From NCBI GenBank assembly GCA_002367105.1, contig DFCS01000015.1, positions 8,976-72,975 on the forward strand: a stretch of 64,000 nucleotides of DNA, written 5' to 3'. A model generated the notes under the pieces. The model did not search any database. It was not told where the DNA came from and was given only the letters and a program-made list of their open reading frames with translations. Shown here piece after piece: positions 58,094 through 64,000 of the stretch. Each line of letters opens with the position of its first letter. Position 1 is the stretch's first letter. A program made the translations under genes and the position numbers. Source of the DNA: Hungatella sp. UBA3048 (lineage in GTDB: Bacteria > Bacillota > Clostridia > Lachnospirales > Lachnospiraceae).

Positions 58094-60670
58094 ATGACAA
58101 ACAACAAAGGTCACATGGCAGGTTTGACATCTGCCGAAGCAAAGCGATTGCAGGAACAATATGGCAAAAACGAATTGACACCGCAGAAAATGGAGAGCTT
58201 TTTTAAGAAGGTCTTTCACATTGTCTGTGAACCGATGTTTTTGCTGCTGATTGTTGCTGCAATCATCTATTTTATTCTGGGTGAGCCCAGAGACGGTGCC
58301 ATCATGCTTGTTTTTGTAGTGGGTGTCATCAGCATTGATGTCATACAGGAATGGAAAACCGACAAAACACTTCATGCGCTGAAAGATTTATCGGCTCCTC
58401 ATGTAACTGTAATCCGCGATGGAATTGAACAGATCATAGCCAGTGTTGATCTTGTTCCCGGCGACTTAATGACGATCTGTGAAGGCGTCAAAATCCCTGC
58501 AGACGGTATGATAGTTAAGTGCAACGACTTATGCGTAGATGAATCCTCCCTCACCGGCGAAGCTGAGGGGGTCTGGAAATTATGCGCTGACGAATCCTCC
58601 TTTATCTGTGAAGCTGAGGGTGTTTGGAAGTATTCAGCAGATCTTGCTGATTCCGCTGATGACTACTGGCGCCGGGACTATTGTTATGCAGGTACCCTGG
58701 TCACCCAGGGCACGGCTACTGTTTGTGTCGATAAAATCGGTGCTGCCACGGAATACGGCAAGATCGGTGCTAATGTGGCCGCAGCTCCTGATGAAGATAC
58801 CCCTTTGCAAAAGCAAACCCGCAGTCTTGTTAAGCTATGTGCGGGAATCGCTGCGGTACTGTTTGCCCTTGTGGCAATATTTACATGGTTCAATATTCCG
58901 GACCATATGTTTCACGACCGGCTGATTGAAAGCATTCTATCCGGCATTACCCTTGCCATGGCAATGATACCGGAGGAATTTCCGGTTATTCTTACCGTTT
59001 TTCTTTCTATGGGCGCATGGAGGCTTGCAAAAAAGCAGTCTTTGGTGCGTAAGCTGCCTTCCGTGGAAACCTTGGGTGCGGTATCAGTCCTTTGCGTAGA
59101 TAAAACCGGAACCATCACCATGAATCAAATGACAGTGCAGGATGTGTGGGCACTGGATGGAAATGATTATGCATTATGTGAAACCATGGGCCTTGGCTGT
59201 GAAACAGACGTTTATGATCCCATGGAAAAAGCCATGCTTTCCCATTGCGTCAATCTTGGCATCACAAGGGAACACCTTTTTAACGGAGAACTGGTCAGCG
59301 AGTACGCGTTTACCAATGAGCTTAAAATGATGGGACATATCTGGCGCAGGAATGGTGAGTTAGTCATTGCAGCGAAAGGATCCCCTGAACGAATTCTGAC
59401 CATCTGCGATCTCAGGGCTGAAGAAAGAGAAACCGTCAACCAAAAAATCATGGAAATGTCCATGGAAGGTCTTCGTGTCATTGCAGTCGCTGCTGCAAAA
59501 CTCCAAAGTGAATCAGAAATACCGGCAGAGATCACCGGCTGCTCCCTGACGCTTCGGGGCTTGATCGGGCTTGCCGATCCTCCCCGTGAAAGCGTGAAAG
59601 CTGACATTGCCGTCTGCAGCAAGGCCGGCATTCGTGTGGTGATGATTACAGGTGACAATGGCATTACCGCTTCTTCCATTGCTAAGAAAATCAATATGCC
59701 TGACAGCGATCATATTATTACAGGCGACATGCTAAACGAAATGAGTGATGAAGAGCTCTGTGATAAGGTAAAAGATGTGTCGATCTTCTCCCGTGTTGTA
59801 CCGGAACACAAAATGCGGATTGTTAAGGCATTTAAGGAAAACGGCGAGATCGTTGCCATGACAGGTGATGGGGTAAATGATGCTCCTGCAATGAAATACG
59901 CCGATATTGGTATTGCTATGGGAAAGAGGGGCAGCGAAGTTTCCCGTGAAGCCGCCGGTCTGATCCTGATGGATGACAATTTTACCACGATTGTAGAGAC
60001 CGTAAAAGACGGCAGACGTATTTATGATAACATCCGCAAGGCGGTTGGCTATGTATTTACCATCCACATCCCGATTGCATTTGCTTCCTTGCTTGCCCCT
60101 ATGCTTGGCATCGGGCCCACTGCGCTTTTACTGATGCCGCTGCATGTTGTGCTGATGGAACTGTTAATTGACCCAACCTGCTCCATAGTACTGGAACGGC
60201 AGCCTGCTGAAATAGATATCATGAACCGAAAACCACGTGATCCGAAAGAAAAGATGCTTACTCCGGCCCTTCTTTTTAAAAGCGTCCTGCAGGGCCTGAT
60301 TATATTTGCCGTTTCATTCGGCACCTATTATACCTTACTTGACGGAAATGAAGCAAACGCACCCACAGCCCGAGCCATGGGGCTTACCATCATCATGCTT
60401 TCCAATCTGTTCCTGGTCCAGGTAAACAGCTCAGATCACGATTTTGCAGTGCAGTCCATAAAACGTCTTATAAAAGACAAGGTGATGTGGGCAGCGAACT
60501 TTGGAACTTTTACAATGCTGGGGATCATATTGTATTCTCCATTAAATACGTTTTTAAAGCTGGCCCCGCTGTCTGCAGCCAGGCTTTTCACTGCTATGGT
60601 CATAGCTGCATTCGCAGTATTCTGGTATGAAGCAGTAAAACTGATGAAAAAGATGAAAAAAATGATGTAA
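58094..60670 (+). CDS. Cation-transporting P-type ATPase
   Basis: An 858-residue P-type ATPase of the PacL/Ca2+-type (P2) branch. It has an N-terminal cation-ATPase domain, an actuator domain near residue 150, membrane motif PEEFPVILT in M4, the phosphorylated Asp in CVDKTGTIT, nucleotide-binding KGSPERIL, and the hinge TGDGVNDAPAMKYADIGIAMG, with six C-terminal helices. AACGGAGGT precedes ATG 58094; the longer frame from 58016 starts inside a leader stem. A NiCo riboswitch in the leader predicts export of Ni2+, Co2+ or Fe2+. The actuator loop CVDESSLTGEAEG is followed by an in-frame duplicated copy in which TGE is lost, an odd insertion that may affect catalysis. Confidence 0.9.
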   Translation: MTNNKGHMAGLTSAEAKRLQEQYGKNELTPQKMESFFKKVFHIVCEPMFLLLIVAAIIYFILGEPRDGAIMLVFVVGVISIDVIQEWKTDKTLHALKDLSAPHVTVIRDGIEQIIASVDLVPGDLMTICEGVKIPADGMIVKCNDLCVDESSLTGEAEGVWKLCADESSFICEAEGVWKYSADLADSADDYWRRDYCYAGTLVTQGTATVCVDKIGAATEYGKIGANVAAAPDEDTPLQKQTRSLVKLCAGIAAVLFALVAIFTWFNIPDHMFHDRLIESILSGITLAMAMIPEEFPVILTVFLSMGAWRLAKKQSLVRKLPSVETLGAVSVLCVDKTGTITMNQMTVQDVWALDGNDYALCETMGLGCETDVYDPMEKAMLSHCVNLGITREHLFNGELVSEYAFTNELKMMGHIWRRNGELVIAAKGSPERILTICDLRAEERETVNQKIMEMSMEGLRVIAVAAAKLQSESEIPAEITGCSLTLRGLIGLADPPRESVKADIAVCSKAGIRVVMITGDNGITASSIAKKINMPDSDHIITGDMLNEMSDEELCDKVKDVSIFSRVVPEHKMRIVKAFKENGEIVAMTGDGVNDAPAMKYADIGIAMGKRGSEVSREAAGLILMDDNFTTIVETVKDGRRIYDNIRKAVGYVFTIHIPIAFASLLAPMLGIGPTALLLMPLHVVLMELLIDPTCSIVLERQPAEIDIMNRKPRDPKEKMLTPALLFKSVLQGLIIFAVSFGTYYTLLDGNEANAPTARAMGLTIIMLSNLFLVQVNSSDHDFAVQSIKRLIKDKVMWAANFGTFTMLGIILYSPLNTFLKLAPLSAARLFTAMVIAAFAVFWYEAVKLMKKMKKMM
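58529..58630 (+). repeat. Tandem 51-bp duplication in the ATPase actuator domain
   Basis: 58529-58579 and 58580-58630 are adjacent 51-bp copies, identical at about 40 positions. They encode LCVDESSLTGEAEGVWK and LCADESSFICEAEGVWK, so the reading frame is kept and the second copy has lost the TGE dephosphorylation motif. Confidence 0.9.
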
Positions 60671-60707
60671 CATGAAACCATAAGTGTTAAAATATACAAT
60701 GCAAAGA

Positions 60708-60804
60708 TAAAAACACAGTTCCGGTTGGTAGTCCGGACGCAGTGAAAGCTGTCAGTAACCTGCCTCCTTGGTTGTCCGTTCTTTGTAAGGCATTTAAAAG
60801 GAGG
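60708..60804 (+). ncRNA. yjdF riboswitch
   Basis: The 5' leader of the yjdF gene contains GGTTGGTAGTCCGGACGC, GTGAAAGCTGTCAGTAACC and TGCCTCCTTGG, which I associate with the yjdF motif that senses azaaromatic compounds; the downstream DUF2992 gene is the expected partner. CCTCCTT (60763-60769) is exactly complementary to the yjdF Shine-Dalgarno AAGGAGG (60798-60804), so translation control by sequestering the site is a direct prediction. The 5' boundary is approximate. Confidence 0.8.
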
Positions 60805-60812
60805 ATTTAATC

Positions 60813-61232
60813 ATGAGAAAGACTGGTACCAGGCTGACTGTATTCTTTGAGGAGCCCTTTTGGGCAGGTATCTGTGAGCGTGAATTTGAAGGCAGATATG
60901 AAGCATGCAAAATCACCTTTGGAGCAGAACCAAAGGACTACGAAATCTACGATTTCATACTCAAAAACTATAACAGGCTTCGTTTTAGTCCATCTCTGGA
61001 AGCGTCACCAATGACTGAACGGCGCATCAATCCCAAGAGAATGCAGAGGGACATTGAGAAACATCTGCAAAACAACGGGGTTGGAACAAAGGCGCAGCAG
61101 GCTTTGAAGCTTCAGCAGGAGCAGGTAAAATCGGAACGCAAATCCCGTTCCCGCAAACAGCGGGAAGCAGAGAAAGAACGCCAATTTGAACTGCGGCAGG
61201 TAAAACGCAAGGAAAAGCACAGGGGGCATTAA
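60813..61232 (+). CDS. yjdF: YjdF family protein (DUF2992)
   Basis: A 139-residue DUF2992 protein resembling B. subtilis YjdF: LTVFFEEPFWAGICEREFEGRYEACKITFGAEPKD at the start, RRINPKRMQRDIEKHL in the middle and a highly charged C-terminal helix ending KRKEKHRGH. The charged tail suggests nucleic-acid or ribosome contact, but the role is unknown beyond a presumed response to azaaromatic compounds. AAAGGAGG precedes ATG 60813 and can be masked by the riboswitch. It lies 142 bp after the ATPase gene and may also receive read-through from it. Confidence 0.93.
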   Translation: MRKTGTRLTVFFEEPFWAGICEREFEGRYEACKITFGAEPKDYEIYDFILKNYNRLRFSPSLEASPMTERRINPKRMQRDIEKHLQNNGVGTKAQQALKLQQEQVKSERKSRSRKQREAEKERQFELRQVKRKEKHRGH

Positions 61233-61247
61233 GCCTCCCTGTGCGTT
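61217..61247 (+). terminator. Terminator overlapping the yjdF stop
   Basis: GCACAGGGGG (61217-61226) pairs with CCTCCCTGTGC (61234-61244, one bulge), followed by GTTCTTC. The stem includes the end of the coding region. Confidence 0.55.
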
Positions 61248-61321
61248 CTTCTGCATTTGCTGGTAACGATATTCTGTATAAACGGCATGACGGCGGAGTT
61301 GCCGCTGTCCGCTATGCATTC

Positions 61322-61909
61322 TTATTTTAATAATTGGTACCGTAATCCATAATCCGTACTGTACCATATCAGCATTCCATGTTCTCTTTTGGGAATGCGC
61401 ACATTTAAATTCCATTCCGGATATTGCTTGATGATCTGGAGGCGGTCGCCTGAAGCCAGAGCCACAAAGGAAATGTAATGCTCTTTATCCATAGGGTGTT
61501 CACTGGTGATATACCAGTCATCTTCTACCATGTGTACGGTCAGCCTTTCGCCTGCTTCGGCTTTTTTCAATGTCTGGACTGTTAATTTTTTACCGCAGCA
61601 TGAGACTTCCGCCTCTCCCGTGCAGAACGTTATATTCTGACACGTGGGACAAACGAAATATTTTGTATTTTTCATATTACCTCCTGCAAAATCGTTGGGA
61701 GTCAAATCGCCGGCCAATAAATTCATAATATCAATCTCCAAAATCCGGGAAAGCTCCGGTACAAGAGAAATATCAGGAAGACCCAGGCCCCTCTCCCACT
61801 TGGATATGGTTTTATCGCTAAGGTTCATTTTATCCGCAAGTTCCCTTTGTGTCATACGGTGCTCCTGGCGTAAGGTGCGGATTATGCTGCCTACTCTGCT
61901 GTTTTCCAT
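61322..61909 (-). CDS. XRE regulator fused to a desulfoferrodoxin-like domain
   Basis: A 195-residue protein. Residues 5-62 form an XRE helix-turn-helix (LRQEHRMTQRELADKMNLSDKTISKWERG). Residues 84-108 have a desulforedoxin-type centre, CPTC and CC (Cys87, 90, 104, 105), expected to bind Fe or Zn. Residues 115-195 resemble a superoxide reductase barrel, with the HPMxxxH pair (His138, His144) kept, but the Cys of the usual CxxH motif appears to be Lys174 and the first His is not evident. It may thus sense metal, oxygen or superoxide rather than catalyse reduction. GGAGG precedes ATG 61909. The target genes are unknown; the ATPase and yjdF are close. Confidence 0.8.
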   Translation of the reverse strand: MENSRVGSIIRTLRQEHRMTQRELADKMNLSDKTISKWERGLGLPDISLVPELSRILEIDIMNLLAGDLTPNDFAGGNMKNTKYFVCPTCQNITFCTGEAEVSCCGKKLTVQTLKKAEAGERLTVHMVEDDWYITSEHPMDKEHYISFVALASGDRLQIIKQYPEWNLNVRIPKREHGMLIWYSTDYGLRYQLLK

Positions 61910-61929
61910 GCTTTACCTCCATATAGGAA

Positions 61930-62271
61930 TTAAAGATCCGGGTTTTGGTTCTTTTCCAGCCATAATTCCAAAAGTGTATTCACATCGTCAGAAAATTCAC
62001 GATCCGTCTGTGTTTCATTTCTTTCTATTTCCTCGATAATTTCAAAGGAAAATCCGGATGCCCCGGACTCCTTCCACGCATCCATCATACTTGGTTCTGG
62101 ACATGAATCCGTTGACACAAAAAATTGGAACCGGTTTTTTGCCCCCTGCATATCTTCAGTTGCCCGAAACCATACTTCATCCCTGTCCTTGCATTTAATA
62201 CAATATACGCCCCCGACTATTTTTCTATTTTGATATTGCTCCTTCAGAGCTTTCCTTGAAGACTTATCCAT
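61930..62271 (-). CDS. GIY-YIG nuclease-like protein
   Basis: A 113-residue protein related to the small stand-alone GIY-YIG proteins of Firmicutes. The family motif appears as VGGVYCIKCKDRDEVWFRAT, followed by FSFEIIEEIERNETQTDREFSDDVNTLLELWLE. The first Tyr and the Arg expected in the nuclease core are discernible, although the Tyr-Ile-Gly half is degenerate. It is just upstream of the XRE fusion gene (21 bp), probably co-transcribed. Nuclease activity is unproven for this subfamily. Confidence 0.75.
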   Translation of the reverse strand: MDKSSRKALKEQYQNRKIVGGVYCIKCKDRDEVWFRATEDMQGAKNRFQFFVSTDSCPEPSMMDAWKESGASGFSFEIIEEIERNETQTDREFSDDVNTLLELWLEKNQNPDL

Positions 62272-62372
62272 TTTGTTTCACCATCTTTCTTAAATTCAGA
62301 GTTTCTTCTCCGCATATCATTGTAGTTGTTTGTCGTGGGGTTTTCAATCTACGCTTCGTAGAGTTTCTTCAA

Positions 62373-62822
62373 TTAAAATTTCTTCATCACGTAATTTGTT
62401 AAAATGACACCTTTTCGTTCTACCTGCTGTTCCTTGATTACCCTGTATCCACGGGATTCAAAAAACGGCTTCGCAGTTATGGAAGCATGTGTTGTAAACG
62501 GACCGTCAGGGAAATCTGCTTCCAGACGGTTACAAAGAGCGGTTGCAATCCCCTGCCCCTGATAGTCCTTATGGATAAAGAGGCGGTCAAGATAGCCCGT
62601 ATTATCCATATCTCCAAATCCGACGATCATACCGTCTTTCACGGCTACAAGCGTATGATGCCCCAGAAATGAAAGGTCCCAGGCGTCCCTGTCAATATCT
62701 TTTGACGACCACGCATCAAGCTGCTCCTTTGTATAGTCTTTGGAGCATATTTTATGGACCGTATCATAAAATAATTCTGTCATTTCCCCAATATCTTTTG
62801 AATCATATTCTCTGATTATCAT
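62373..62822 (-). CDS. GNAT acetyltransferase (YafP-like)
   Basis: A 149-residue GNAT protein beginning IIREYDSKDIGEMTELFYDTVHKICSKDYTKEQLDAW, with LDRLFIHKDYQGQGIATALCNRLE as the acetyl-CoA loop and FFESRGYRVIKEQQV at the end, close in pattern to YafP. GGGAGAG precedes ATG 62822; a longer frame to 62855 is rejected. Substrate unknown, monocistronic. Confidence 0.88.
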   Translation of the reverse strand: MIIREYDSKDIGEMTELFYDTVHKICSKDYTKEQLDAWSSKDIDRDAWDLSFLGHHTLVAVKDGMIVGFGDMDNTGYLDRLFIHKDYQGQGIATALCNRLEADFPDGPFTTHASITAKPFFESRGYRVIKEQQVERKGVILTNYVMKKF

Positions 62823-62940
62823 GTTCTCTCCCAATTTATGCAGTTCCTTTATCACGATTAGTCGTCTGCAGTATCAAAAGACGCTGCAGCAGTCTTATTG
62901 GTATTTTACCACAAACGATTTCTGTCTGCTATCCAAAAGG

Positions 62941-62990
62941 AAAAAATGAGGGTATCCCAAAAGACATTCTTTGACTTTTGAGATACCCTC
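62941..62990 (-). terminator. Terminator after the LysM protein gene
   Basis: GAGGGTATCCCAAAAG (62948-62963) pairs with CTTTTGAGATACCCTC (62975-62990), one mismatch, followed on the minus strand by TTTTTT. Confidence 0.85.
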
Positions 62991-63006
62991 GTTTATTTAA
63001 TCATTA

Positions 63007-64000
63007 CTATCTGAAAAACTGCATGAACTGCTGTACGATCCCCTGAGTCATGACATCGGCCATTTCCAGGGCTCCTCTCTCAATGTCCGCAAATACATTG
63101 ATGCTGTCTTCATAATTCTGTGTCAGTATATCATTGGCTTCCGTTTTTGTCATTGCAAGGTGATTATAAAGCATTTCCTGCCAGTCATCAACCGACCAAT
63201 TGGGATTGATATTGGAAAGGAACGTTGCAATCTGATCAGCATTTTCATACCAGCGTTTTTCCGCATCGGAGGCAGCATCAACGTTGCCTTCCTTCGCCGC
63301 TATCACAAGTTCATTGGCAATCGTAAGGTGAGTTGTCAGCAGCTCTGCAAATTTCGCGGCTGTATCCTGCCCATAAAACGATACCAATACTTCTTCGAAA
63401 TCCTTAGGATTCTGCAGAAGGCGATCTGTTGTAACATTCAAACTCGGAAGATCAAAAGCTATGCCCTCAATAACCATTCTCGTCCAGTATACATGCTGTA
63501 ACCATAAAAGCCTCAAATAGTTAGATACGTTTTGTTCTGCCTCGCTGATACACATGGTGATAGGGGGTTGAGGCATCGGCATTGGCTGCGGCGTCGGCAT
63601 TGGCTGCGGCGTCGGCATTGGCTGCGGCATCGGCATTGGCTGCGGCATAGGCATTGGCTGCGGTGTCGGCATTGGCTGCGGCTGCGGCATTGGCTGCGGC
63701 GTCGGGCAGATTGGTGGCTGCCTCTGTCCAAATGGGATACAAATCACCTGACCAACAAACAAGTTTGTTGGATTAACACCTGGATTTACAGATATGATTG
63801 CTTCAACCGTAGTCTGGAAACGTTGTGCAATAATCCAAAGGGTATCATTAGCCTCTATGATATAAGAATGTAATCCTCCTGGGCAGAGATTCTCGTTGCG
63901 TCCCCTCCGGCCTTCTTCAGGACGTTCTCTTCTACGTTCTTCTTCAGGGCGTCCCCTCCGGCCTTCTTCCTCCGTGCGTCCCCTCCGGCCTTCTTCCTCC
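63007..64000 (-). CDS. LysM/proline-repeat surface protein (5' end cut)
   Basis: About 330 residues are visible; the frame continues past the right edge, so the start is missing. In order: several EEEGRRGR-type charged repeats, a LysM domain (YIIEANDTLWIIAQRFQTT then VNPGVNPTNLFVGQVICIP), a proline-rich stretch of PQPMPT/PQPMPM repeats, and a helical C-terminal domain of about 180 residues (LRLLWLQHVYWTRMVIEGIAF ... DVMTQGIVQQF) seen in other Bacillota proteins of unknown function. LysM suggests binding to peptidoglycan or the spore envelope; the repeats look like a flexible spacer. An apparent start at 63762 is a Leu codon inside LysM. Confidence 0.85.
   Translation of the reverse strand, partial: EEEGRRGRTEEEGRRGRPEEERRRERPEEGRRGRNENLCPGGLHSYIIEANDTLWIIAQRFQTTVEAIISVNPGVNPTNLFVGQVICIPFGQRQPPICPTPQPMPQPQPMPTPQPMPMPQPMPMPQPMPTPQPMPTPQPMPMPQPPITMCISEAEQNVSNYLRLLWLQHVYWTRMVIEGIAFDLPSLNVTTDRLLQNPKDFEEVLVSFYGQDTAAKFAELLTTHLTIANELVIAAKEGNVDAASDAEKRWYENADQIATFLSNINPNWSVDDWQEMLYNHLAMTKTEANDILTQNYEDSINVFADIERGALEMADVMTQGIVQQFMQFFR
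63572..63712 (-). repeat. 18-bp tandem repeats coding PQPMPT/PQPMPM
   Basis: About seven to eight copies of an 18-bp unit (plus-strand pattern GGCATTGGCTGCGG plus a variable 4 bases) encode Pro-Gln-Pro-Met-Pro-Thr/Met. Copies differ by single bases, so the array probably changes length by slippage or recombination. A second, more charged repeat lies at 63,898-64,000. Confidence 0.85.

Noticed and set aside
63541..63715. Possible CRISPR array
   Set aside because: The units are contiguous 18-bp coding repeats without spacers; no cas genes occur in the window.
63513..63873. Overlapping Arg/Ala/Trp-rich frames on both strands in the repeat region
   Set aside because: They are phase shifts of the 18-bp PQPMPT repeat and have no independent support.

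Overview
The window looks like chromosomal DNA of a strictly anaerobic, fermentative member of the Clostridia, most plausibly Lachnospiraceae. The signs are strong AGGAGG-type ribosome binding sites, many oxygen-sensitive Fe-S and flavin enzymes, a 4-hydroxybutyrate/butyrate fermentation cluster, Gram-positive regulators (LicT, PadR, BusR-like, LysR), and riboswitches and Tn916-type resistance leaders typical of Firmicutes. Genus cannot be fixed from the sequence alone.

Region 1 (1-11,323, minus strand) is one long operon, read from right to left: hdrB, hdrC, hdrA, mvhD, two iron-sulfur proteins and a flavin/NAD reductase resembling FlxABCD-HdrABC, then a soluble fumarate reductase (Fe-S and flavoprotein subunits), a two-subunit class I fumarase, and an Ldh2-type malate/lactate dehydrogenase cut by the window edge. 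The layout predicts a cytoplasmic, possibly electron-bifurcating, NADH-dependent fumarate reductase fed from malate. A glycerol kinase/facilitator pair (11,535-13,774) is transcribed divergently.

Region 2 (13,860-25,869) carries a CitB-type response regulator with glutamate at the phosphoacceptor position, bcd-etfB-etfA under or next to a LysR regulator, a small NifU-domain protein, and the set sucD-4hbD-abfD-cat2-cat2. Together these convert succinyl-CoA through succinate semialdehyde, 4-hydroxybutyrate and crotonyl-CoA to butyryl-CoA. Regions 1 and 2 therefore form a malate/fumarate to succinate to butyrate route.

Region 3 (26,091-31,066) is ordinary: a polar amino acid ABC transporter, a YwaF-type membrane protein, a C_GCAxxG_C_C protein, a membrane-anchored amidase and an HPr-like protein without the usual histidine.

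Region 4 (about 31,300-50,430) is accessory and visibly more AT-rich. It starts at a tRNA-Ser(CGA) gene preceded by two isolated copies of its own 5' half. It then holds ICE-type small genes, a PadR module with a clear operator, an enoate-reductase-like enzyme with a divergent LysR, several decayed genes (alpha/beta hydrolase, AraC, cation efflux), and a resistance-type operon: UvrA2-like ABC protein, MarR, acetyltransferases, methyltransferase, HAD phosphatase. A Tet(M)-family protein follows, with its own promoter and a Tet(M)-type attenuator leader.

Region 5 (50,539-64,000) has a compatible-solute ABC transporter with a BusR-like (GntR-RCK_C) regulator and a matching bipartite operator over a consensus promoter, a beta-glucoside-type PTS with LicT and its RAT/terminator, a cation P-type ATPase behind a NiCo riboswitch, yjdF behind a yjdF riboswitch, an XRE regulator fused to a desulfoferrodoxin-like domain, small accessory genes, and a LysM/proline-repeat surface protein cut by the right edge.
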